From: Erythrocercus mccallii | Taxonomy: Eukaryota > Chordata > Aves > Passeriformes > Dicruridae | Reading direction: 5' to 3' | Assembly: GCA_013397435.1 (NCBI GenBank) | Contig: VZRG01000202.1 | Location: forward strand, 521,804-585,803 | DNA: 64,000 bases | In this document: piece by piece, positions 36,400 through 49,295 of the stretch | Position numbering within the stretch: position 1 is the stretch's first letter | Layout: every line of letters begins with the position of its first letter | The notes under the pieces: model-generated | The model's database searches: none | The model's input: the letters and a program-made list of their open reading frames with translations, nothing else | Told to the model about the DNA's origin: nothing | Program-made: the position numbers and the translations under genes

Positions 36400-36850
36400 C
36401 CTGGGAAGCTTATACTACTCTGACAAGAAAATAAGACAGGAGGCAAGGAAACTGTTGATAAACAAAAAAGTCCTCTGCAGGCATAGTTCTGAACTTGTGG
36501 GGCACTGTCCTGGACCCTGACTGCAGGGCACTATGAGATTGCTGTGGCCTGCCCTTTGCAATTCTCATCCTGTGACACCACACCTGGGAGGCAAGATTGC
36601 TCCATGCCTGGCTGTCACAGTGATACAAAGTCAAGACAGGGCACCCATCAGGATTAGGAGATTGAAGCTCTTCCAGGACTGTCAATACAAATATGTCAGG
36701 CTCCTTCTGAAGACACCCCAAGACTCATAAATGCTGAAGGGTTCTGGGTGGTTAATATGCCAAAGGGAAAACCCCTGCAACATCAAAAAACCATTTGTGA
36801 TGCAGGACCCCAAGTTTCTCTTTCGGACTCTCCCAGAATCTTTGGTTTCA
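36400..36850. other. GC-richer block, unassigned
   Basis: Clearly less AT-rich than its flanks, with open frames on both strands (103 aa at 36721-36410 on -, 65 aa at 36533-36730 on +). Neither shows a motif I recognise. It may be an old repeat outside the families I know or a conserved non-coding element. Confidence 0.4.
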
Positions 36851-39334
36851 CTTCTTGATGCCTTAAATTAGAGCTGTGTTTGCTTCACATTTAAAGCCGC
36901 AAAAATACTAATTGTATAATGATAATGATTTAACCAGACTGTCAGCTGCTTACTTTCCAGAGTGCAGAGTGGTGATTCTGTGATTATATTAGCAATCGAT
37001 GAAGCACTTGCTTCTAATTCCTTTTTATCACCTACGTGACAGAACATCATTCACAGCAATTTTCTGTGTTATCACTGGTTTTTTATGAGGGCTACAGTCC
37101 TTTTACATTTTACAGTTTCACCAAATGGCTTTAAAAGCTTGAGTTTATTATGAAAAAAATCATTGACTAGAAATAAAAATTGCAGCAGCTGTGTAACAAA
37201 GAAGTTCTAATAAATCTGTGGACATGAACCAACTGTGCATAATTTTCTAAGAGATTTTAAATTAAGCATATCTGCAGCACTGAATTTTAATTGATAGAGC
37301 TGACTATTCTCTTCAAAACTTGCACTCACAGGATATGTCGTGAGTACTTGAGGAGGAGTCTACCAACAGCCATGACTCTCTCCTCAAAGAAAAAAACCCT
37401 CAATCTTAATAAAATTAAGGTTTACCAGTGATGGCTGGGGTTTCTTATTTCCTGTTCCAAGGATAAAATATCTCCTCAAGGAGAACAAGACTTCTCTTAA
37501 TTCTCTATGTATTTTCCTTGTGCATTTTATTTTATAAAATGTGCAAGTAAAATGTATGAATAGTCAAATGAGAAGGCACCTGAAAACCTCCACCATGTGT
37601 CTCGTTTTCCACATTATGCAGAAAAAAATGTCTTCCTATGCCTGGCTACCTGAATCTTGTACATAGACACCTCAAGAGGGTAACTGGCGAATCTGTCTGA
37701 TCTGAATTCCCTCACAGAGAAATGTGAGGTGTTCTCTCAAAAAGCCAGTCCTGTGGCTTTGAAAACATCCTGATAAGAATGTCCAGATTCCTAGGTCCCC
37801 TGATTTGTGAGACTCCGAAGCAGTAGCTTACAAAAGTGAGGATAGAGAAGTGTCACATCCTGAAGTTTCAGGTAGTCTTGAGCTTAAGAATGAAGCCATA
37901 AGACTACTTAGAATCAGCCAGATTTCCTAAATTCTTATTCAAGCAATGGGTGCACTAGCCAGTGAATTACCTAAATTTCATCAGGTACTACAGAAAGTTT
38001 TATATTTCTCTGAGTTTTGATGAGATAGGCTAATCTTCACCTAAGTCAGTGTGATTTACTGGGTAGATAGTGTGATAAAAATCAAAGTGTGGATAATCAT
38101 GTATAATCATGAAAGAACTTTCCTGAGAAATGAAAACTTATTTTAGAATAACAGTTAACTCAGGTTTAGTAAAACCAGAACTTAACTGGCACTAATGTAG
38201 AGTTCACTGGGATTTGTCCAAGGCCAAACAGGAATGTTGAGACAGGTCATGATAATAAGAACAGATCTTAGGACCATCTTTGATTTTTTGACAAAAAATA
38301 ATCCCCATAAGTGAAATATCATCTGTGTGTCAAAATGGTAAGATCCTGTCATTTTTTAGGCAGATAAATTTTAATTATTTTGGTCTGTGAAAGAAAAATT
38401 TCTCAATAAACCATAGTAAATGGTTCTGTTCAGCTACAAAATACCCTAAAAATCCCAAAGAAAACAAAACATGAACTATTAATATAAAAACATACCTACC
38501 CATACTACAGAGTAATTTAATGTAATTTTATGCATCATATGTTTATTACTTAGTATTTTCATGGACACTGAATTTTTTAAAGATACAATTGAATGACCCT
38601 TGGAATGGGGAAATAAGCAACTGGGTCTTAACTACATATCACTGACTATTTTTGGAATATGGTCCTGCTAACTTTGAAATCAGTAAACAAAATTGCAAAA
38701 CCTCTGCAGTAACAGCAAGGGATGTATTTTACAGCCTCTGAAACACTGAGGGGAGAGAATTCTTTTTCATTCATGATACAGAAAGCTTTACACTTCTGAC
38801 TATAAAGACTTGAGCTAATTGTTCTTTTATTAAGGGCTTGAAAAAGCCAACAGGGTTTCTAAAAACTTCCTGTAAAGAAATACAAATTTTTAGACAACAG
38901 CTCTCTATTCTAGCTCTCAGCATGGCACCTTGCTAGGGAGAGAAATAACAATATTCTGCATGACTTAATTAAAAAAGAGTGAGAGGGGCTTATTTTTCCC
39001 CCTAGCTGTTCCATTTTCTCCCTGGGTTCTGCAGAGTTTACTGAAGAAGAGTCCTTAAAATGCCAAGAGCAAGTTTTAAATGTTACATACAAATTATTTT
39101 TAGGAGTGAGCATCCTTGATAAAATATTGCAATTCATGTATATGCAACATGTTAAGTATACTTCAGTGCTACAAGCTTGATTTACATTTGTAATAGATGA
39201 TAATTAGTGTGCCAGGAGGAAAATCAAAGGAGAGATGATGATGTGGTGAAGAACTTGATTAGTGATAACTCTGAAGAGGATGAGACATGAGAGCCAAGAG
39301 ACACATCATCTTACACTTTTCTTTTATTGGACAA
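36851..39334. other. Unique AT-rich DNA, no gene found
   Basis: No gene or repeat supported. An imperfect inverted repeat around a TTTTAT/ATAAAA core lies at about 37519-37546. The segment near 37640-37900 is slightly less AT-rich but unassigned. Confidence 0.5.
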
Positions 39335-40537
39335 GGAGAAGAGTATCATTACCAAGGCTGAGGAAAGGGCTGAGGTACTTCGGAACCTTCTTTGACTTAG
39401 TCTTTAAGAGAAATACCAGTTATCCTCAGGCCAAGCAAATCCCTGATCTGATAGACAGGGACATGGAGCAGAAGAGACCTTCTAAAACAGGGGAAGCAGT
39501 CAGTGGCCTGCTGTGCCACTTAGAGGGTTGGAATGGTCTATGGGGCTGGGTGGAATTCACCTGACGATACCAAGGGTGTCAACAGAAGACCTCATCAAGA
39601 AATTATTTATTATCAGTCCTGGTTAGCTGGGAAGATTAGCTGGAAAGATCACTGGAAGTTGGCTAATGTGACACCATCCACAAGAATGGCTAGGAGGATC
39701 CTGGGAACTGCAGGTTTATCAGCCTGACGTTGATGCTATGAAGGACTGTGGAACAGATTGCCCTGAGTACAATCCTGTGGCACATATAGGACAACCAGAG
39801 TGGCAGGCCAAGTCAGCGTGGGTAAAGGCAGATCCTACTTGACCAACCTAATCTACTTTTCTGACCAGATGACCTGCCTAGTGGGTGAAGAAAAGGCTGT
39901 GGATGTACCTAGACTTCAATTAATCCTTTGAAACTGTCTCCCACAGCATTCTCCTGGAAAAGCTGGCAGCCCACAGCTAGGGCAGGTGCTCTCTTCACTG
40001 GGCAAAGGATCAGCTGGACAGCCAGAGAATTGTGATGAATTTTTCTACATCCAGTTGGTGGAGGGTCACTGCTGAGATTCCCCAAGATTCAGTATTGGGG
40101 ACAGTCCTGTTTAATACTTTTATGAGTGATGTGGATGAGGGGATCAAGTGTACCCTCAGTAATTTCACAGAAGACACCAGGCTGGGTGGGAGTGTCATTC
40201 TGCTGAAAACTAGGAAATCTCTGCAGAGAAATCTGGACAGGCTGAGTCAGTGGGCTGAGGCCAAGGGTGTGAGGTTCACTAAAGCAAAGTACTAAGGCAG
40301 TACTTGTGTCACAACAATTCCAGGCAGCATTACAAGCTATGGGAAGAAAAGCAGAAAAGGACCTGGGGGTTCTGATTGACAGCCAGCTGAACATGAGCCA
40401 TCAGTGTGCCCAGGTGGCCAAGAAGGCCAATGGCATCTGACCTCCATCAGCAATAGGTTGGCCAGCAGGACTAGGGCAGTGATCGTCTCCCTGTATTTCA
40501 CACTGGTGAAACCGCACCTGGAGTACTGGGTCTTCTC
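39335..40537 (+). mobile_element. CR1 LINE fragment with decayed ORF2 (reverse transcriptase)
   Basis: The longest CR1 piece here. In + order it follows the ORF2 linker and the reverse transcriptase (RT) domain, then the start of the 3' part, stopping at GGAGTACTGGG near 40530. The frame is broken into pieces: 39262-39564, 39533-39727 and 40032-40295, with further matches between. Visible protein-level landmarks are YYQSWLAGKISW and HWKLANVTP before the RT, then IPQDSVLGTVLFN and LSNFTEDTRLGGSV. In working CR1 enzymes the first of these last two contains PQG and the second a catalytic F-A-D-D; here they read PQD and F-T-E-D. With the frameshifts and stops this enzyme is dead. The 5' half and the 3' end of the element are absent. 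Confidence 0.93.
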
Positions 40538-43500
40538 AAATCTTGATGCTTCTATTGTTCTCCTTCCGTTCTCCTTCTAAGGTGGGAGAGGGTTCACATA
40601 AGCTTTTCTCCCATGATATAATCATGAATCCCACAGCTGGAAAGCCTCTCCAGATCTGTACAGATCTCTCCTTTGTCTCAGATAATGTCTTTGGTGAGTC
40701 CTGTGGAACCAGATTGCTTGAGGAATATAGAAAATATTTTCATATACCTAAAAAAGATCACATAAAACAATAATAAGCATCAGAAAATAGCATAAACATC
40801 TGATTTCATGGTAAAGCCAATATTTATAGAGTTTTTTTACTTAAAAGCAAAATAGATCCAAAAATAATGAAGACAGTCCCCACACACACAAATATGAAAA
40901 AAAAATTGCTTGGAGAAATACAGAATAATTTAAAATATATTCGCATAAAAATGTAAAAGAAATAACATAGAAAACAGAGTAGTGATGAATAAAATGAAAA
41001 TTTCTTTTTAAAAGGTGAGAGGTTTTGGAAAACAAGAAGGTTAAGTGTTGAGCAGAGGCTAATTTTTGGAAAAAAAAAAAGAGAAAATGGGTAGCAAGAT
41101 GCTCTAAAACCAGAAAAAAAAAAAGGCTTGGAAAAACCCCATCTAGCTGGATTTAAGAGTTATGTCAAAAATAGGAAAAGGCTATTTGAATGTAGGTTGG
41201 TATTAAAGAAAAAAATAATGAGATGGAGAGAAAAGAAGCAGGATCAATAAAAAAAAAAAAACAAACAACAAACACATGAGAATATGAAATGTACATTGAA
41301 AAAGCTCCTGACAAAAGTAGTAAAATAATCTATATTACATCCTTCATTTTGCACAAACTATTAGGTTTTTCAACTGACTGGATAAAAATCACAGCAAATG
41401 TGAAAGTACTCAAAATAATGAAGGTTAAAGAGTTCCTCTGTGGATTTCCTGACCAGTAGAAGAAAAGGTAAAAAAAAATGATGAGAAAGTGAAGGAATAA
41501 AGTGACTTGAGAATGGATGGTGCAAGGGAATTCACAGATCCATGACTTCAATGACAGTTTCAAGAAAGGTGTATGATTTAACCTTGGTATCTGGAATCAA
41601 GGCTAACACTATTAATAAAATAAATGTTGAGAAACTCTATGTGAGAAGATCAGACACTTTTTTTCTCTACTATTTACATCCCCACGAATAACTATCATAT
41701 CTGAATTTGATTAGATAATATCAAATCTATAGTAGTCTGTTGACTAACTATATTTACTCTGTGAATGACTTCAGGATGGCAGAAAATCCTACCTTCTGTC
41801 TCTGTCTTATTGTGATTTAGGTTTATTATTTCTAGTTCTGATATGCTACTGAATACCTGATTTTACTGGCTCTTCCCTGGGGTGATCCTTTGACATGGTC
41901 TTCTGTGAAGTTGCTGGTTCAGTACTACAATGCTGTTATGATGCAATGATCCAAGTGAACCATGCTAATTTGACTGAGAGTTTTCAGTACTTTGAAACAA
42001 CAATCATATTCAGCTTTTAGTGAGCTTTCAAAACACCTTTGATGTTGAAACCTGCAGAATAAGAGTGTCACTGAAAAATCACCACAACATGTTTGGTTTT
42101 ATAGAGTAAAAACAAGGCAATGGGGTTTTTTTTAGTATGATTTTAATGCATCTCTCCAATGTCACTTTGTGAATCAGTTTATCATAAGTCTTCTAGCTTC
42201 TGGCCAAAGAAAAATCAAGAGTTTAGTCAAAATCAAGAGTCAGTTGTAATTCAGAAAGATACAGCAAATTTATGGGTTTCCTGGTACAGCCACATTTTTA
42301 CCTGCTGACATGTGCAAATTTAGACACCACAGTAAGTACAGTTTTGAAACTATGCATCTCTCATCCCAGTATTTGGCTTAACACGTTAAAATATGGCATT
42401 TTTTGTGTTGTATTTTTTTCAGTCCTTCATGTATAAAATTATTTGCAATTTGACTATCACAATTTTAGAAGACTTCGCTATAGAAATTTACAACGGTGTA
42501 TATAAGACATTACTCTGAAAACTAAATATCTAATCTTTAGAATAATTTTCTGTACCTACATTAGAAAATAATGCCTGTGCATAATTTCTTTTTTTGTTTG
42601 TTTGTTTAACATGTTGTTGAGCATTAAACTTTATTAGCAATCAAGACATTGTGCAAACCAAAATAATTAATTTTGCCTATGCTCGTTATTGTGCTCTTTA
42701 TGGCCTTAATTTTGAATTTTTTTCTAGAACTACTAAAAATGCTGTTAGTTTCCTTGTGTTTCATATAATGTAACGCTTGTTAAAAGTAATTAGCTGCAGT
42801 AGAGAACCTTTTATTTTAAATCATTTTGTATGGCTCATAAAAAATTTTTTTTTCTGAGCAGATTATTGATTTTTTGCTTACATATCCTACACATCAAACA
42901 GAAATTGCTTTTCTTTGTGCATTAGCTTTTTCATTTGATGAAAATTTCTGAAGATAAAGAGAGAGTTATGATAGCACATAATTTCTATAAAATCTGGAAA
43001 CTAATAGAATCATATTTTTGAACTAGCATTAATGCCTTGTTAACTAAAATTTTTTCTGTGTGAAAATATTTTTGACATTTCATATATACACAGTTCCTCT
43101 CCTTAAGATATTGTAAATCAATTTTGCTGGCATTGCCTCAGTAAAGGTCATAAATTCTAACATGGTTAAATGGATTCTTAATATGATATTCATAATTCTT
43201 TATGCTTCATTTAAAAGAATTTTTTACGTGATAGAAAAGAAGGAAAGGAAGAAAAAAACAAAATAAAAAAGACAATAATACAAGTTGTAATATCCATAGG
43301 CACCAGTTCTATTTTAGTGTATTCTCAGAGCCCAAAACCATATATTTCATTTTATTTTTTGACTTCTATCATCATCAAAAAGACCAAAATGTTTGTATGG
43401 GATGAAGAAAATACAGGTCTATCATGTGAGGGGAGAAAACAAAGGAAACAGAATCAGTACCATAAAGCAACACCATTTAATACATATATTATCCCCCAGT

Positions 43501-43899
43501 TTATGTCCTTTGGCTTTAAAAATTGTCATATGCAAAGGTTATCAAATACTTATCTGTTTGTTTAGTTTTTCTGAAAATATGTGCTAGAAAAAATTGTGTT
43601 TCTCTCTTCTCTTCCTCCTCATATATCATGGTATGGTTCACCTAAACACTAGCAGCTCTTTATCTTCTGCTATAGGGAGAAGGAAGCAGTCCTAAAAGCA
43701 TGAACCTTATTGCCATTAGCATCATGAGCATTGTGATGTGCCCAAAATCTCTAAATTTTATGTACTTTTCTTTTGTTCCTTAGTATAGTTTAGAATATTT
43801 TTTTTATTTTGTTATTCAACTTAAGATGACATCACCACACATTATTGATGTTCAATTCCTAGTATATTTTCCGTTTGTATAGGAATTTTATATGTCCTT
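40538..43899. other. AT-rich DNA with A-tract-rich segment
   Basis: Between about 40730 and 41290 the + strand is strongly A-rich with several runs of 8-12 A. This gives a string of - strand open frames (for example 41035-40841 and 41563-41330) rich in Phe and Leu that are not genes. The rest is ordinary AT-rich DNA. Two overlapping + frames at 43317-43587 have no domain signal. Confidence 0.5.
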
Positions 43900-44519
43900 A
43901 TCGGTCCAGCCTGTGGAAAAGGTCTCCCTTTTCCTCTCCTCTGTAACAGCAAAAGTCATAGCTATCAGCTCTGCGATCAACTTGTGTGCCTCTTGTTAAC
44001 AATATTTATTAACCTGCTGATTTTGTCACCACCTTACTCTGCATGTCTACTTGTATTGGATAAGGGTTCTATAACCTTTGTCAGGTTATCTGATAACATG
44101 ATAATTACATTAAACAAAGATCTGGTCAGAAGAGAGAGACAATAACAGGTAGAGCAACCCCAGTGACTTGCTCAGTGAACTGAGGACACGGAATTGGCTG
44201 CTTCTTGGGGCGTTCAAGGACCCAGCCCACGGGAATAAGCTGTCTATCTACTGTCTGCACTGAGGGAATACAGCAGACAGACTGCTGATGAAGAACTTAC
44301 CTGGGTCCTGAAGATTTTGGAGATGTCAATCTCCAGCAGATTTTGTCAAACAATAATTGATTTTATTTAGGAGCTGTGTCCACTGTCCCTTAAGAAACAC
44401 TGTAAATAATTTGCTATCATGTCATGTCTGTATTAGTTTCACTGTAATAGTTCCCATGCTGTTGAACTAATATTCAATCTAAAATATTCTTTACATCTTC
44501 CAGTAATCTCTTTTACTTA
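43900..44519. other. Unassigned GC-richer block next to the LTR
   Basis: About 43905-44360 has fewer A/T runs than its flanks but matches neither CR1 nor the LTRs in this window. No open frame is supported. It directly precedes the LTR at 44520; whether it belongs to the same insertion is unclear. Confidence 0.4.
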
Positions 44520-44750
44520 TGTGTTGGGTCTGGCTAAGTTGGAGCTCATTTTCCCATCACAGCCCTCTTAGTGCTGAGCTTTGCATGGGTAGCTGGAAAG
44601 GTGTTGATAGCACCCCAGTGCTCTGGGTACTGCTGAGCAGCACTGACTCTCTAACATTTCCCATCAAGGGGTTGGGGATGTGCAAGATACTAGACCAGCT
44701 GACTCAGATTAAACACAGAGGTATTCCATACTATATGATGTCAGCTGGGA

Positions 44751-44757
44751 TATAAAA
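44751..44757 (+). promoter_or_regulatory. TATA box of the LTR
   Basis: TATAAAA in the U3 part of the LTR, about 230 bp from the LTR start. By analogy with other LTRs it would have driven transcription of the provirus. Present activity is unknown. Confidence 0.7.
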
Positions 44758-44883
44758 GCTAAGCAAAGGAGGAGGAACAGGGTGGGGCATTTATTATTTA
44801 CGGTGTTTGTCTTCTTGGGCAAACGTGACGTGCTCAGGCTTGCCAGGAAGTGGCTGAAGAACACTCACTGATGGGAAATGCCG

Positions 44884-44889
44884 AATAAA
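44884..44889 (+). terminator. Polyadenylation signal of the LTR
   Basis: AATAAA about 130 bp downstream of the TATA box, followed by a T-rich CTTTCTTTTC stretch. The position fits the R region of the LTR. Confidence 0.7.
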
Positions 44890-45068
44890 CTTTCTTTTCT
44901 TTTTGATTATACATATGCAAACTTTCCCTCTTTCTGCTTCAGTAAACTGCCTTACTTAACCTATGAGTTGTTTTCTGTCTTGTTTTCTCTCCTCTGTTCC
45001 ACTGGGAAAAGGGAGTGATTGAGGAGCTTGGTGAGCACCTGACACCCACCCAAGGTCAACCCACTACG

Positions 45069-45516
45069 GCTTCTTCATCTCATGTGTAAAAACCTACGTG
45101 CAGTGTCATTCCTCCCCTCCTTTTTTCTTTATTCTTTTTTCTCATGTGAAGTCAAGCTTTGTGTGCTGAACGCTGATTTTATTCCTCCTTCAGGTTCATT
45201 CATTCATGGATTATTTTGTTTTCTTTTTCATATATGGGGAAAAATCCATCAGTGTTATATTGGCTACATCATAGAAAATGCCAGTGTGGAAGTCTTTGCT
45301 AGCAAGAAAAGGAGCTCCAAAAGTAATTAATTTTCCATAGATGAAATGTCAGTGTCTTACTCATGCCAACAGTGCTAATATTAGTTTTCTCTGTAGTACA
45401 GGGATGGATCTGCTGTACATAGGAGCTGGCCGTATCTCTTTTTCAGTTTTATAGTGATACTCCTGACACTATAAGATGTAACTGCCTTTCAAATTTTATT
45501 TCAGTCCATTTTGGGG
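45069..45516. other. AT-rich DNA, nothing recognised
   Basis: The 82-aa frame at 45082-45330 has no domain signal. No repeat recognised. Confidence 0.5.
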
Positions 45517-45645
45517 GTTTTTGTGTTTTGGTTTTGGTTTTTTTGTTTGTTTGGTTGTTGTTGTTATTGTTTTGGTTTTTTGTTTGTTTCTTTTGTTTTT
45601 TTTTGTTGTTGTTTTGGGTTTTTGTTTGTTTTCTTTTGTTTTAAA
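45517..45645 (+). repeat. G/T-rich low-complexity tract
   Basis: The + strand is almost only T and G (TTTTGGTTTT, TTTGTTTG, GTTGTTGTT words). The frames on both strands (Phe/Val/Leu on +, Lys/Thr/Asn on -) are products of this composition. Confidence 0.9.
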
Positions 45646-48600
45646 TAGGTATGATGGTCTTTGCACTAGTTTGTTTCCCACTCAGTATGACTCCACTCAT
45701 TTTATTTCTGCTGGAATACTAAAGTAAATATTAAAATACATAAGATGCATTGAATCTAAAAAGCATCCCTATCCAGCATCAGCTTTGAAGAGGTTTGACT
45801 GCCTCATACTCTTACATCTGTACTATATAAGTCCAAGTGAAATGGGGTATAACCTTTCTCAGTGCCTGAAAGAAAAGTGATCTGGATTGTACAACTTTGG
45901 CTTCTCCACAGCATATCTGTTTCCAAATTGTTTATGACAAGGCCTGTTAAATTATAAACCTCCACTTCCATTATCCCTTTTTTATTTGGTACAGAATATG
46001 ATGAGTCTGCAACTCAGATTCTATTACAGATGCTGTGAAATCTTCAGAGGTTTGTGTCTAAGAGCTGTCCACCCCCTTAAAATATGCTAACACTTTCAGC
46101 ATTTTTACCAACAGTATTTCATGTCATAAAACCCAGCAATCTTCAAACACTATATTGCAAGTAGTTCAACCTCCTGTTTCTATTCAAAGCAATTAATTTG
46201 CTGTTGTATTGATCTACTAAAAGAAGTTATTCCAGCAACTCTTTGGAAATTCTCTCCTTGGCACAATACTGTCACATAAGAAATACTACTGTTCATGTCA
46301 CAGTCTAGTGATTAGGCCAGTTTGTGTGATAAAAAGGTAATCAGTCATAAACTCCTTGAAAGGCCATGGACAAACATCTGGAAATGACAAAGGATACTTG
46401 TCAGACCCTAAGTTAGACTTCATCTTCACAGATGTACAGTAAAGTCAACATCATATTTCAGTTATCAGGCACACATACTCCTTCCAATCCTTTTAACACT
46501 TTTCATTTTTAGAGCCCTCTTCAGCTGCCCAGTGCCATATAAGCCCTATTTCACAAAACATTTCAGTTACAGAAGATGCTAGAATGTCTTTTGAAATAAT
46601 AAGTAATTACTTAAATAAAAAAAACAAAACCAAAACCAACCAAAAATGCAAACCAAACAAGAAAACCCCACCCAAATTCCTAGCACTACATATTTTGCAT
46701 AAATATTAAAATCTTCTGATTTTAATCCATTACATGGATTTCAGGTACTTTAAATGAATCCTGACTTTAATAATATGAAGTAATTATCAAATTTTCTCTC
46801 CATTACCTTTACCTCAGATCAGAGTTGTGCTTTATGCCTAGATGGTTTGTCACCTACTTTTCAGTGATAAAGAAATTCAATTTCTTTTAAACAGTGGCTC
46901 ACTGTGCACATGTAGAGAAGAACTCTCAGTATAAAAGAACCTGAGTTTTCCAGGGATATAAGATACCAAAAAGTAAAAATAAGAATACTGGAGTTTAATA
47001 GTGTTCAGATAAGAGAGTATTACTTAGTATTACTTTAAGCTGGACCTCTTTGTTAAGCTTTGCTCAGGGTAGCAGTAGTACAAATTTATGTGGTACAACT
47101 GTTAATTTATAATGTCCTAAAAATACAGTAACATTAGTAGAAAGCTGCAATGTAGAACAGCTGTTATTTACTGTCTTCAGTCCTGTTCATGCTGAGTAGG
47201 AATTACTCTAGATGTAGTTTAATTGCAATCCACCTGGATTACTCCAAGGCTTAACTGAACTTAGTTAGTCATTACTCATGTAACGACAAATTTCAACAAA
47301 GACACGTTAGGATCTTACAAGTAATTTTTTTTCTGTTGGTAAAACTTATTTAACACAGCTCTGTCATTTTTTCGTTCTCCTTTGCTTTGCCACTCCTCAG
47401 GATGCAGGGCATTAATCACCTGTTTATGAAAAACATATCTGTACATGTGCTCCTGGAAAGTGCTGCAATACTGACCACTAAAATAACAAGCATAAACAAA
47501 CAAACCCAAATCCTTTGGAAAATTAGAAGTTATAATATAGGCTATTAAATTTTAGCAAAAAATATATTGTATTAATCTAATTTTTTTATTGTTCAAAAAT
47601 TTCAATTACATATTTTGTTATTGAGTTTAAGGATGCTTAAGTTTCTTCCTTTCTATATTTGCGGGTGGAAGAACTGAAAAAGGGAATTTTTACTTGTATA
47701 TTCCACATCATGGATGAGATGCATACATATCTAATATTTTCGATTCATCAAAGTTCTTATTAACAAGTAAACCAACTCTAACCAATAGTGCTCCTGTCTG
47801 AATGAACTATAAAAAACCCTATCCATGATGTAGTATTATATGTGGACCAGCCTCTAATACAAGCCAATGATTTAACTCTATGACTAATCCTGTGGTCTGA
47901 ACTGCCATGACACTAACTTCCTTCCAATATTTTGCCCATTTATTCCTCCTCCAAGATTTTCTGCCTCTTTTCCCCTTCCATCTTTGCTTCATTAATTCTC
48001 TTTTAAGAAGAATATTTAATAAAACCACTACATATCAACAGGTTTTTATAATTACACAAACAGTAGCTGCTTCTCAAGAGAAACACAGCCTGAAAATTTT
48101 TCTAGTGATTGAATAAATAAGTAACATGAAGTAGTTAGTAAATAGATTGGAATGAGACAAGAATATTATTGACTTTGAAAAGGAATCCTTAAATTGTTAT
48201 TAAATATGTGTTAATTCAAGTCCAATATTAATACAACGTGAATTAAAATACAAATGATGTAAAATAAGGTTGTGTAGAAAATGTATTATAATTCGAAATG
48301 CTAAATTATAATGATTTGAGTAACCAGTTGCAAATTTTTCCATTGAAAATTTTGGCATTGTTTGTCAAATGAGGCTAGGCAGGCAATAACCATTAAGTAT
48401 GAAATCCATAAGCTAGCATACCCCAAGGCATAAGAGAGATTGAATCATTAAAACTAGATTTACCCTCTATCATAAAAAATAAATAAATGCTTTGAAAATT
48501 TTGTTTAGATATGAGACAAATTAAGCAAAATAGAAATTACATGGCTTGAAAGTTTTATTAAATATTGCTTTCCCTTTGCCTTCCTCTTCACTTTCCCTTT

Positions 48601-49295
48601 CCCCTTTCACTTCCTGAAAATGAATTGCAGGCAATACTATTTGATTTCTGTGTGGATTTTTTTCATATTTTGAAGATAATTACATATATTTTTTTAAATA
48701 ATACTAATTGGTATTTTAATTTTACAGTCATCACAATTAAAAACAAAATACAAGAACTGCAACTGTGTTCTTAGTGTTAGTGACTTTTAACATTATTCCA
48801 AATTGAGCATTCATTATGGTACTCTTGCCAAATATGTGTAGTAAACTGATGCTTCATACAGCATGGAGTATGGTGTGTCCAGAAACTAGAATTTAATTTT
48901 TAATCTGAAAATTTTATCAGTAATTTTGAGCCATCTGACAGAAATATATTTTGGTTTTAGTTTTAGTAGTTGTGGTAAACCATATCTTTCCACCATGCTG
49001 GACTGCAGAGAAGGGAATAACCTCAAATACAATTTAATTAAATATTTTCTAGAAGAATTGTGGGGTTTTTTTCACTCCTCTCCTTCTACTAGTTACAAAC
49101 CTTCTTATTTAATACTTAGGTGTCCCAATTCACATGAAATATCATTTACAACTTTAATCTCACTTTGTTGATAACAGTAATAATTTTATCCCCCCTTGAG
49201 ATTCCCCTCACCCACAGCAACCCACTCTCAATAGCCAAACTGTTATCTCTATCCTACTCACAGTCCATCTTTTCATAGTTATTATTTCTCAGGAC
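45646..49295. other. Unique AT-rich DNA, no gene found
   Basis: An A/C-rich low-complexity tract is at about 46617-46675. Frames such as 69 aa at 48028-47819 (-), very basic, and 81 aa at 48926-49171 (+) have no recognisable domain. No RNA gene seen. Confidence 0.5.

Larger units (their letters stand above)
44520..45068 (+). mobile_element. ERVL-type LTR, near full length, solo
   Basis: It begins TGTGTTGGGTCTGG and ends at about CAACCCACTAC, close to the TG...CA ends of this avian family, with the last CA apparently CG. TATAAAA lies at 44751-44757 and the polyadenylation signal AATAAA at 44884-44889, in the right order and spacing for U3-R-U5 on the + strand. Flanking 5 bp are ACTTA before and GCTTC after, so no clear target-site duplication. 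No internal retroviral genes adjoin it, so it is a solo LTR left by recombination. It is the reference for the three - strand fragments in this window. The 78-aa frame at its 5' end is not a gene. Confidence 0.9.

Noticed and set aside
44519..44755. 78-aa frame at the start of the LTR
   Set aside because: Lies wholly in LTR U3 sequence, ahead of its TATA box.
45496..45727. Frames of 61-68 aa on both strands
   Set aside because: Translations of a G/T-rich low-complexity tract.
47819..48028. 69-aa very basic frame on the - strand
   Set aside because: Arises from a pyrimidine-rich + strand tract (TTCC/CTTT words); no domain recognised.
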